This document shows, piece after piece, positions 33,440 to 39,315 of a stretch of DNA of 39,315 bases (within the stretch, counting starts at the first letter, position 1; each line of letters opens with the position of its first letter). The stretch lies in assembly GCA_003150175.1 (NCBI GenBank), contig QAKZ01000009.1, positions 1-39,315 on the forward strand, written 5' to 3'. The notes beneath the pieces are model-generated. The model was not told the DNA's origin and did no database searches. It saw nothing but the letters and a program-made list of their open reading frames with translations. The position numbers and the translations under genes are program-made. Source of the DNA: Coriobacteriia bacterium. GTDB taxonomy: Bacteria > Actinomycetota > Coriobacteriia > Coriobacteriales > Atopobiaceae.

Positions 33440-34243
33440 CTAATACCTCCCGCGCAGCGAATACCAGCCGCCGTCCTCGCTCACGGCGAGCGGCACGTCA
33501 AAAAGGTCGGAGAGCACGTCGTCGCGAAGCAGCTCCCCCTTCGGCCCGTCGGCGAATATCCTCGAGTCCTTGATGAGGAGCACGCGGCCGATCGCGGGGA
33601 TGATGTCTTCCGGGTAGTGCGTGACGAGGATGACGGAGCGCCCCTCCGAGGCGAGCGTGCGCATGGTATCGCGCACGTGGTACATGCCCTCGGGGTCGAG
33701 CCCGGTGCACGGCTCGTCGAAGATGAGGACCCTCGGGTCGCGCACGAGCTCGCGGGCGACGAGGACGCGCCGGGCCTGGCCCGTCGACATGGTCATGATG
33801 TCCTGGGCGGCGATGCCGGCGATGCCCAGCCGGTCGAGCGCGTCCATGGCGGCTGCGCGATGGGCCTCCGTCACCTCCTCGCGAAGCGGGAGCCCCAGCG
33901 TGCCGAAAATGCCGCCCACGACGATGTCGAGCGCCGGGAGGTGAACGCGCACCTGCTCATGCATGGTGGAGCTCACCACGCCGAGCGTGGAGCGGATGTC
34001 GGAGAGCAGGGGGCGCGCCGCGCCGCGGAAGAGCACGGGCGGGTCTTCTCGCCATACGGGGAACACCTCGCGCGTGAGCAGCTGGATGAACGTGGACTTG
34101 CCGGCGCCGTTCGGGCCCAGCAGCGCGACGTGCTCGCCTTCGCGGAGCTCGAAGTCGTCGACGTGCAGGATGGTGCGCGACCCGCGGACGACTTCCGCGT
34201 CGTGGATGCGGAACAGCGGTTGCGCGGCCTGGTTCTCGCCCAA
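33440..34243 (-). CDS. ABC transporter ATP-binding protein, unusual signature
   Basis: A 267-residue ABC ATPase: Walker A GPNGAGKST at 43-51, Walker B VLIFDEPCTGLDP near 170 and the H-loop in ILVTHYPED. The signature reads MSTGQARRVLVAREL in place of LSGGQ. No permease or binding protein is adjacent, so its partners are unknown; the sequence resembles the YlmA/ModF-like group of stand-alone ATPases. The start is TTG at 34243, fixed by AGGAGG six bases upstream. A -10-like TACAAT (34286-34281, minus strand) lies about 40 bases before it with a poor -35. Confidence 0.85.
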   Translation of the reverse strand: MGENQAAQPLFRIHDAEVVRGSRTILHVDDFELREGEHVALLGPNGAGKSTFIQLLTREVFPVWREDPPVLFRGAARPLLSDIRSTLGVVSSTMHEQVRVHLPALDIVVGGIFGTLGLPLREEVTEAHRAAAMDALDRLGIAGIAAQDIMTMSTGQARRVLVARELVRDPRVLIFDEPCTGLDPEGMYHVRDTMRTLASEGRSVILVTHYPEDIIPAIGRVLLIKDSRIFADGPKGELLRDDVLSDLFDVPLAVSEDGGWYSLRGRY

Positions 34244-34374
34244 GGCAAACCTCCTCAAAGCGTGCGGTTAAATGAGCAGAATTGTACGCCGGCGCGACCG
34301 TATCGGAAAGAAAACCGACCGATGAGGGCAATGCACGCCCCGCCGCGCCCAACTGCGGCGACATCAGTCCTTTG

Positions 34375-36267
34375 ATGTCTGATGAATTCACGCAAACGCG
34401 GCGTCCCAAAGAATCGAGCGACATGAGCGCAGAGCCCGCGAGCAAAGGAACCAAGCGCCTTTTGGGCTTCGTCGACGCCCTGCTCAAAGACCCAAAGAAC
34501 GCGCGGCTCGACATCGCCGAGCTCCCAGAGGACCAGCAAGAGCTCGGCGCGCGCCTTCTGTGCCTGGGCGCGTCGCTTTCCGGCAGGGGCCTCGCCGCCG
34601 ACGACGACTCCGCCGCGATGCTCAGCTCCGAGCTCAACCAGATACTCGCGAACCAGCGGATGCTCGAGCTTGAAGCCCGCACCGACGCCCTCACCGAGCT
34701 CGGCAACAGAAGCGCGTTCGAGATCCGCGTCGACGAGCTCTGGGGCGCGGGCGAGCACTTCACCCTCGCCTTCATCGACCTCGACAACCTCAAGACCTGC
34801 AACGACCGCTTCGGGCACAAGCGCGGCAACGCGTACATACAGCAAACCGCCTTCTTCATCGAGAACTCCCTGGTCCCGGGCGAGCAGCTCTTCCGCCTGG
34901 GCGGCGACGAGTTCGTGCTCATCTCGACCACGAGCGGCGTCCATGAGCTCGAGGAGCGCCTCGAGTCGGTCCGCACCCAGCTCTCCCGCGCCACCGCGGC
35001 GAACGGCGCCATGCCCTTCTCGTTCAGCTTCGGCTGCGCGCGCGTCCGCCCCGGCAAGGGAGACTCCCGCTCTCACGTGACCGCCGAGGCCGACCGCCGC
35101 ATGTACAGCTACAAGGTCCAGCACCGCGTCAAGACCTCGGTGCGCCTCACCGACGCGCGCGAGGAGGGCCCGGGCGACGACGACTCGCAGTTCTTCTCTG
35201 AGCGGGTCTTCGACGCGATCTCGATGACGCTCGACGGGCGGTACTTCTTTGTGAGCAACATCGACCTCGGGGTCACGCGCTGGACAGCCGACGCGGTGCG
35301 GGACTTCGGTCTCCCCTACGACAAGATGTACGGCGACGTGCCCGACTGGATCGACCATGTGCACCCCGAGGACCGCGCGGGCGTCCTGGCGGAGTTCCGC
35401 GACATCACCTCCGGAAAGAAGCACCATCACGAGATGGAATACCGCGTCCGCGACGCCGAGGGCGACTACGTAGTCTGCAAGAGCCGCGGATTCCGCCTCA
35501 CGGGCGACGATAGGCGCCCGGCGCTCTTCGTCGGGTCCCTGACCAACCGCAACGCCTCGGAGTGCGTGGACCCCGCCACGGGCGTCGAGAACGTCACGGG
35601 CATGCTCAACCTTATCGGCGACTGCCGCCTGAAGGGGCGCGGCGCCGGCATCGTCGGCATCAAGGTCAGCGGGCTCTCCGCCGTGAACGCGACCGAGGGG
35701 TACGCCGCGGGCGACGGCGTCTTCGCCGCCTTCATCGGCAGGCTCGAGATCGCCATGCGCGGGAAGGCGCGGATTTTTCCGCGGGCGCGGCCCGCAGATC
35801 GGACTCGTCAAGGTAGGCGCGACCCACAAAGAGACGCAGGAGCTCTGCGAGGCGGTGCTGCGCGCCGCAGAGGAGCCACTGACCTACCGAGGCGAATCCT
35901 ACCGCATCCGCGCGCACGTGGCGTCCCTGTGCTTCAGCAAGGTCGTGAGCCAGCCCTTCACCGTCATAGGCGAGCTCACGCGGCGCCTAAGGGTGGCGGA
36001 GCGCCGCGACGAAGCGATCTCGGCGGACGCGAGCGAGGCCGCCGAGGAGCTGGGGCGCCTAGACCCGCTGACCGGGCTTCGGATGGGCGAGGACTTCATC
36101 GCTGCGGCGCGGCGCCTGCGCGGGCACGACCGCTGCATGGAGTGGTGCGTCGTCGCGCTGGACACGGGCGACCTCGCCATCTTCAACGAATGGCACGGGA
36201 CCGACGCAGGCGAGGTGCTCGTCGGGGAGATCGCCGACATCCTGCTGGACGTCGAGGCCGATGGTGA
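34375..36267 (+). CDS. 5' fragment: active-type GGDEF plus PAS, then out-of-frame tail
   Basis: The first open part of the broken cyclic-di-GMP gene. True sequence runs to about 35773 and covers the N-terminal helical region, the intact GGDEF domain (TDALTELGNRSAFE, FIDLDNLKTCNDRFGH, RLGGDEF), PAS and the start of the second GGDEF-like domain. Beyond the T5 run the translation becomes an Arg-rich nonsense tail (FPRARPADRTRQGRR…) to the stop at 36265. If the frameshift is real, the product could still be a diguanylate cyclase with PAS sensing but no phosphodiesterase domain. Confidence 0.6.
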   Translation: MSDEFTQTRRPKESSDMSAEPASKGTKRLLGFVDALLKDPKNARLDIAELPEDQQELGARLLCLGASLSGRGLAADDDSAAMLSSELNQILANQRMLELEARTDALTELGNRSAFEIRVDELWGAGEHFTLAFIDLDNLKTCNDRFGHKRGNAYIQQTAFFIENSLVPGEQLFRLGGDEFVLISTTSGVHELEERLESVRTQLSRATAANGAMPFSFSFGCARVRPGKGDSRSHVTAEADRRMYSYKVQHRVKTSVRLTDAREEGPGDDDSQFFSERVFDAISMTLDGRYFFVSNIDLGVTRWTADAVRDFGLPYDKMYGDVPDWIDHVHPEDRAGVLAEFRDITSGKKHHHEMEYRVRDAEGDYVVCKSRGFRLTGDDRRPALFVGSLTNRNASECVDPATGVENVTGMLNLIGDCRLKGRGAGIVGIKVSGLSAVNATEGYAAGDGVFAAFIGRLEIAMRGKARIFPRARPADRTRQGRRDPQRDAGALRGGAARRRGATDLPRRILPHPRARGVPVLQQGREPALHRHRRAHAAPKGGGAPRRSDLGGRERGRRGAGAPRPADRASDGRGLHRCGAAPARARPLHGVVRRRAGHGRPRHLQRMARDRRRRGARRGDRRHPAGRRGRW

Positions 36268-36433
36268 GGGCGTGGGCGGCTACTGGGGCCAGGACGACTT
36301 CAGCCTGCTCGTCCACATGGACGAGGACCTGCTCGAACAGATCCTGGGGCGCGTGACGGCGGCGGTGGAGCGCCACGACGCCTCTGTCGGTTTCCTTCCC
36401 GCCATGGGCGTCTATCCCCTGCTCCACGGGGGG
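35779..36433 (+). CDS. Middle fragment: degenerate GGDEF domains
   Basis: In the second frame the coding sequence continues GRGPQIGLVKVGATHKETQEL through to MGVYPLLHGG. It holds the end of the second GGDEF-like domain and the whole third one, with DPLTGLRMGEDFI and the decayed motif GQDDFSLLVH. Limits are the two frameshift sites and not start/stop codons; the open frame itself runs on in nonsense to 36694. Unlikely to be expressed on its own; it shows the reading frame was under selection until recently. Confidence 0.5.
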
Positions 36434-36447
36434 AGATCACCGTCGAC

Positions 36448-37434
36448 GTGTACGCGAAGGCGCTCTTCGCCAAGCAGACCGCCAAGCACAGCTACGAGAA
36501 CCGCATCGGGTTCTTCCGGCCCGCCGCCTTCAAACAGCGGGCGGACGAGCACGAGCTTTTGGCCGGCTTCCAGTACGCGCTCGGCGAGGGCGAGATCACC
36601 TTCGATGTCCAGCCGCAGGTGGACATCCGCACAGGCCTCGTCGTCGGCGGTGAGGCGCTCGCGCGCTGGCGCCGCCCCGGCGGAACGAGCGTGAGCCCCG
36701 CGCAGTTCGTCCCCATCCTCGAGCGCAACGGGTTCATCCCGATGCTCAACAAGTTCATCTGGCACAGCGTCATCAAATGGCAGTCGGAGCTCATCGCGGA
36801 CGGCAACGGCGCGGCGCAGGTCCCGATCTCGGTCAACGTGTCGCGCATGGATATCACCGGCTTCGATGTCCCCGCCTTCCTCGGGCGTACGCTCACCCAC
36901 TATGGGATCTCCCTCTCCCTGATCAAAGCCGAGGTGACCGAGACCAGCTTCGCGCAGTCCCGCGAGGCGGTCGAGGAGCTCGCATCGGCACTCAAGTCGA
37001 TGGGCATCGCGATCTACATGGACGACTTCGGGTCGGGGATGAGCTCGCTCGGAATGCTCAAGGGCATCGACGTCGACGCGATCAAGTTCGACCGGGAGTT
37101 CCTCATCCACGAGGTCGCAGAGAACGGCCAGATCGCCTCCGAGCTCGCCGCGGAAGAGACGGCGGACAAGGAGCGCGGCGGATTCATCGTCGACTCTATG
37201 ATCGTGATGGCGAAGAACCTCGACATCCCCGTGATCGTCGAGGAAGCCGAGTCCGAGGAGCAGATCGCGTTCCTCAAGGCGGTCGGCGCGCGCTACGTGC
37301 AGGGCTTCTACTATTATCGCCCGATGCCGCCCGAGGCCTTCGAGCGCCTGGTGAGCGACGAGCGCGGCGTCGACGGCCGTGACGTCCGCCTCCCCAGCGA
37401 GCGCGCCGACGAGGCCCCCGCGACGGGCGCCTGA
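36448..37434 (+). CDS. 3' fragment: EAL-domain cyclic-di-GMP phosphodiesterase
   Basis: A 328-residue open frame with a possible GTG start just after the G6 run, containing the full EAL domain. The metal and substrate motifs are present: GGEALARW (EAL), ISVNVSRMDI, EVTET, MDDFGSGMSSL, IKFDREFL, and QGFYYYRPMP at the end. The usual EGVE-type motif is replaced by VEEAES, which keeps the glutamate. It would hydrolyse cyclic-di-GMP to pGpG if made alone, but no ribosome-binding site lies before the GTG, so it is best read as the C-terminal part of the broken gene. Confidence 0.65.
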   Translation: MYAKALFAKQTAKHSYENRIGFFRPAAFKQRADEHELLAGFQYALGEGEITFDVQPQVDIRTGLVVGGEALARWRRPGGTSVSPAQFVPILERNGFIPMLNKFIWHSVIKWQSELIADGNGAAQVPISVNVSRMDITGFDVPAFLGRTLTHYGISLSLIKAEVTETSFAQSREAVEELASALKSMGIAIYMDDFGSGMSSLGMLKGIDVDAIKFDREFLIHEVAENGQIASELAAEETADKERGGFIVDSMIVMAKNLDIPVIVEEAESEEQIAFLKAVGARYVQGFYYYRPMPPEAFERLVSDERGVDGRDVRLPSERADEAPATGA

Positions 37435-37453
37435 CGGGGACGGGCGAGCTTCT

Positions 37454-37494
37454 TTGTGGCGTCCCTTCCACGCTCTCTCTTGTGGCGTCCCTTC
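37454..37494. repeat. 15-bp direct repeat pair after the EAL gene
   Basis: TTGTGGCGTCCCTTC occurs at 37454-37468 and again at 37480-37494, starting 26 bases apart. They begin the 357-base non-coding stretch 37435-37791, where base composition drops from very GC-rich to mixed. They could mark the left border of an inserted segment; no matching copy was seen at the right side. Confidence 0.6.
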
Positions 37495-37593
37495 ACCGCA
37501 CTCGCAAACAGTGAGAAGGCCAGTTCTTCTTTCCAGGACGTCAAAATAGCTTCATGCCGATTAACGCTAGCCTTCAAGCACAGCGATGCCATT

Positions 37594-37728
37594 GAGCAGT
37601 CTTCTCTCATGCAAAATAGAGAAGACTGCTCTTTTAAAGGGAAGTCTTCTCTACGTATAACGGGAGTAAAGAGAAGACTGCTCCTGGAAATAGCAGGCTT
37701 CTCTTCTTCAAAACAGAGAACGATGCTC
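37594..37728. repeat. Left cluster of GAGCAG(T/C)CTTCTCT repeats
   Basis: Six copies of a 14-bp unit in alternating orientation. GAGCAGTCTTCTCT lies at 37594-37607 and its exact complement AGAGAAGACTGCTC at 37618-37631, forming a perfect 14-bp stem followed by TTTT. A second partial pair lies at 37643-37652/37670-37679 (10-bp stem, the right copy extending to 37683). Degenerate copies follow at about 37693-37704 and 37715-37728. The first hairpin would work as a plus-strand terminator for the EAL gene. The unit recurs near 39000-39108 on the other side of the orphan gene. Confidence 0.8.
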
Positions 37729-37791
37729 TCGGCGCAGCACGGTCAGGCGTACGTCAGCAGTTGATCATTCGGATAAGCCGACGATATCACG

Positions 37792-38757
37792 TCAAAGGAA
37801 CAGCTCGGCGTGCAGAGCGGAGCGCATCTCCAGCTCGTGTTTTGTCGGCCTGAGAAAAACTGAGCCCATTCGTTCCATTAGAACTTGACCGATACCGACA
37901 AATTCCGCAAGACGCTTTACTCGTTCATTGTTCAGAGAGAACGAATGGAACCCAACAGCCTCAAGCGCATCAATCCTACGGTCATCGGTTGTCCAAGAGC
38001 CCTCAGGATGGAATTGTCTGCTCTTATATTCACCGACCGTCACGGCGCCGGGGAAATAGAAATCCGGGCGGATCTCATCATGATTTAGGATCTGCCGAGA
38101 AGGCCCCTTAAGCTCGATTCTTTTGTTGAGCTGGATGCCCGGTACGGCAAGTCCGCCAACTTCTCTCGGCAAAGAAAAGAAAGCCGCAATCTTCGACTCC
38201 ATCGGAAAGTTTGAAGCCGGAGCGGCAGAGGCGAAGGCCGTCTGTTGCTTTCGCCGGGCGCATCTGACCTGTTGGGGGCTGCGGGATAGCAACTCAGAAA
38301 TAGAATCCATCGAAGCGAGAGGAGTGGAAGTGCTGACGAATCCACGAGAATCGCCCGGGGAAAGCAGGTAGGTTCCGCAAAACTCGCTCATTAAGAGATT
38401 CAGCTCAACGATTGTGCTTCGAAAAGCGCATTGGAGAATCGCGAGCTCGGGCTTGCATACGAAGAAATCATCGCCGGCATCGAAGAGATCCCCGGGCTCC
38501 GGAAGCGTCTTGAAGTGACGGAAACGCGCTGCACCCGACGACCTTCTTTCTCCCATACTGCTCACGGCAAGCTCGAGCGGCGCATGGAGCATATACGCTT
38601 GGAGAAAAGCGCAGCATCGAGCTTGCGTTTTATCACAGAATCGCCTGCTAGCCTCCGGGAGCTCATGAATTTCCGCCTCCGTCAGCACATGGGCACCCCC
38701 ACACACTCGCCAATATTCGAGCGCGGAGACTCCCGACACGATAAGCCTGCCCGCCAT
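37792..38757 (-). CDS. Orphan protein with PD-(D/E)XK-like motif, AbiEi-like layout
   Basis: A 321-residue protein that I do not recognise with certainty. The N-terminus (IVSGVSALEYWR) looks like the DNA-binding or recognition part of AbiEi-type proteins. The C-terminal third contains PDFYFPGAVTVGEYKS (P231, D232, E243, K245), matching the PD-X10-E-X-K pattern of restriction-like nuclease folds. The stretch after it (DDRRIDALEAVGFHSFSLNNERV) is like the helix and strand that follow in Vsr/DUF559-type nucleases. The ATG at 38757 has GGAGG six bases upstream. The gene is clearly less GC-rich than its neighbours and sits alone between two clusters of one repeat family, all signs of an acquired or lineage-specific cassette. 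No partner toxin, antitoxin or methylase gene is next to it. Confidence 0.6.
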   Translation of the reverse strand: MAGRLIVSGVSALEYWRVCGGAHVLTEAEIHELPEASRRFCDKTQARCCAFLQAYMLHAPLELAVSSMGERRSSGAARFRHFKTLPEPGDLFDAGDDFFVCKPELAILQCAFRSTIVELNLLMSEFCGTYLLSPGDSRGFVSTSTPLASMDSISELLSRSPQQVRCARRKQQTAFASAAPASNFPMESKIAAFFSLPREVGGLAVPGIQLNKRIELKGPSRQILNHDEIRPDFYFPGAVTVGEYKSRQFHPEGSWTTDDRRIDALEAVGFHSFSLNNERVKRLAEFVGIGQVLMERMGSVFLRPTKHELEMRSALHAELFL

Positions 38758-38990
38758 AGCGTCCTCCTCTCGATAGGAAGAGGAGCGTAGCAAGTTCTAC
38801 TTACCGTTATCTAACCGTTATCTGACAGCGAGCTTGCAGATTTCTACGCTTTGGAGCCTCAACTAGAAAAGAAGGGCAGTTGAGGAGCTTGCGACACATG
38901 AACGCAAGCCTCAGGAAGATAAGAGCAGATTAGCCACGTCCTTGAGAACAGCACAATCACGACGGGTCGCGCTTGCACGGGCGTTCTCCC
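38758..38990 (-). promoter_or_regulatory. Structured upstream region of the orphan gene
   Basis: No gene is visible here. ACCGTTATCT occurs twice (38803-38812, 38814-38823), exactly 11 bp apart, so both copies face the same side of the helix, as in many regulator sites. CTCCTCT/AGAGGAG forms a hairpin at 38764-38785 that would hide the ribosome-binding site of the orphan gene. Further upstream CCTCAACT (38857-38864) pairs with AGTTGAGG (38878-38885), and GCTTGCG (38887-38893) with CGCAAGC (38902-38908). The density of pairing suggests a regulated or structured leader. Confidence 0.45.
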
Positions 38991-38998
38991 CCGAGCAG

Positions 38999-39108
38999 AA
39001 GAGCACGCTGCTCTTTGAAAGAGAAGGCTGCTCTAATCAAAGCAATGGACAAAGAAGTCTTCTCTACAAAAGAGCAGCCTTCTCCTCAATAAGAAAGAGA
39101 AGGCTGCC
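38999..39108. repeat. Right cluster of GAGCAG(T/C)CTTCTCT repeats
   Basis: Copies or variants of the same 14-bp unit as at 37594-37728: AGAGCACGCTGCTC (about 39000-39013), AGAGAAGGCTGCTC (39020-39033), GAAGTCTTCTCT (39054-39065), GAGCAGCCTTCTCC (39072-39085) and AGAGAAGGCTGCC (39096-39108). Most carry the G/C variant at the central position where the left cluster has A/T, with compensating changes in both orientations, so pairing is kept. The 39109-39232 remainder is GC-rich, holds a short GGTGG/CCACC hairpin (39156-39168), and likely belongs to the end of ilvC. Confidence 0.75.
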
Positions 39109-39232
39109 CAGCAACAGTGCTAAGAAGGACGCTTACGGGCGCTGTCGATTGGCGCGGTGGGCGCCACCCGATAGGCGCACGGGCGCGCCCCGAACACGCG
39201 GGCACACGTCGGCCCGCGTCCGAAGCGACGAG

Positions 39233-39292
39233 CTACTTCTTGATCCAGGAGAACATGGAGCGGATCTTCTCGCCGGTGACCTCGATCGGGTG
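39233..39292 (-). CDS. ilvC: Ketol-acid reductoisomerase, last 19 codons only
   Basis: The frame ending at TAG 39235-39233 reads HPIEVTGEKIRSMFSWIKK, closely resembling the C-terminus of class I ketol-acid reductoisomerase (HPIE-G-LR-M-W pattern). This NADPH-dependent enzyme makes dihydroxy acids for valine, leucine and isoleucine. It is cut by the contig end: genomic sequence stops at 39292, where an adapter begins. The call rests on 19 residues, but it fits the branched-chain theme of the window. Confidence 0.65.
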   Translation of the reverse strand, partial: HPIEVTGEKIRSMFSWIKK

Positions 39293-39315
39293 AGATGTGT
39301 ATAAGAGCCAGGCCC
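39293..39315. other. Sequencing adapter remnant (Nextera/Tn5 mosaic end)
   Basis: Bases 39293-39311 match the Tn5 mosaic end AGATGTGTATAAGAGACAG in 18 of 19 positions (C for A at position 16). It begins exactly where the ilvC reading frame is interrupted. The final four bases after it are of no interpretable origin. This is library-construction sequence, not part of the organism. Confidence 0.9.

Larger units (their letters stand above)
34375..37434 (+). pseudogene. Frameshifted multidomain cyclic-di-GMP protein: GGDEF-PAS-GGDEF-GGDEF-EAL
   Basis: Read through two single-base slips, this is one protein of about 1020 residues. In order: a GGDEF domain with an intact active motif (RLGGDEFVLI near residue 180); a PAS fold (AISMTLDGRYFFVSN … HPEDRAGVLAEF); a second GGDEF-like domain lacking the motif; a third (DPLTGLRMGEDF …) in which the motif has become GQDDF; and a C-terminal EAL phosphodiesterase domain. 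The frame moves by +1 in a T5 run (35774-35778; four T's would restore …ARIFRGRGPQIGLVKVG) and back by -1 in a G6 run (36428-36433; seven G's would restore HGGGEITVDVY). Because both lie in homopolymers and cancel out, sequencing or assembly error, a recent pseudogene and slip-prone expression are all possible. The start is uncertain: ATG 34375 or ATG 34423, neither with a strong ribosome-binding site. Confidence 0.8.

Noticed and set aside
35774..36433. Programmed ribosomal frameshifting in the cyclic-di-GMP gene
   Set aside because: Two shifts of opposite sign in short T5 and G6 runs, without a slippery heptamer and downstream structure, are better explained by indels or sequence error.
37594..37728. 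CRISPR-like array
   Set aside because: The units are only 14 bp, alternate in orientation and have uneven gaps with no equal-length spacers; no cas genes are present.
37456..37764. A 102-codon plus-strand open frame after the EAL gene
   Set aside because: It runs through the hairpin repeats and direct repeats, has no ribosome-binding site and no recognisable domain.

Overview
The window is high-GC, tightly packed bacterial DNA with bacterial intrinsic terminators and sigma70-type promoters. Gene style and content fit a gut-type actinobacterium of class Coriobacteriia (Collinsella/Olsenella-like). The support is: Rho with a very long basic disordered N-terminus, an old-yellow-enzyme/4Fe-4S reductase, a SWIM-SNF2 helicase, and an orphan AbiEi-like/PD-(D/E)XK protein. 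The class is an inference from style and gene families; the genus is a guess. The right end carries a Nextera (Tn5 mosaic end) adapter remnant, so this is the raw end of an Illumina contig.

Layout. 1-345: two tRNA genes on the minus strand (Lys-CTT, cut by the window edge, and His-GTG) with their promoter. 343-8316: SNF2 helicase (-), flavin/Fe-S oxidoreductase (+), S33-type peptidase (-) and a small alpha/beta hydrolase (+). 8317-14786: the aspartate-to-threonine pathway as two divergent operons, hom-lysC-asd (-) and thrC-thrB (+), with a patch of short intergenic repeats beyond asd. 14787-19710: a complete branched-chain amino-acid ABC transporter operon livK-H-M-G-F (-), with two hairpins between livK and livH. 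19864-24241: VanZ-like protein, an unrecognised membrane-anchored protein, and rho with a possible coupled leader ORF. 24574-31469 (all -): a tandem double-MarR regulator behind a palindrome-decorated promoter, argS, pncB, a small tail-anchored coiled-coil protein, a radical SAM protein and a WecA/TagO-type glycosyl-phosphate transferase. 31668-31835 (+): a convincing 6S RNA fold. 31891-34243 (-): ACT-containing threonine ammonia-lyase, tRNA-Ala(CGC) and an ABC ATPase. 34375-37434 (+): one long GGDEF-PAS-GGDEF-GGDEF-EAL gene broken by two compensating single-base homopolymer frameshifts. 37435-39170: a lower-GC accessory patch. It holds an orphan protein with a PD-(D/E)XK-like motif between two clusters of the same 14-bp GAGCAG(T/C)CTTCTCT repeat in alternating orientation. 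39233-39292 is the last 19 codons of ilvC (-), cut exactly where the adapter begins.

How it fits together. Much of the window concerns the aspartate/branched-chain family: aspartate to threonine (lysC, asd, hom, thrB, thrC), threonine to 2-oxobutanoate (threonine ammonia-lyase), the isoleucine/valine step of IlvC, and uptake of branched-chain amino acids (liv). No lysine riboswitch or T-box is evident in the short leaders. The candidates most likely to be new biology are the repeat-flanked nuclease-like orphan, the double-MarR regulator with its palindromic promoter, the ATGA-coupled uORF before rho, and the 6S RNA.
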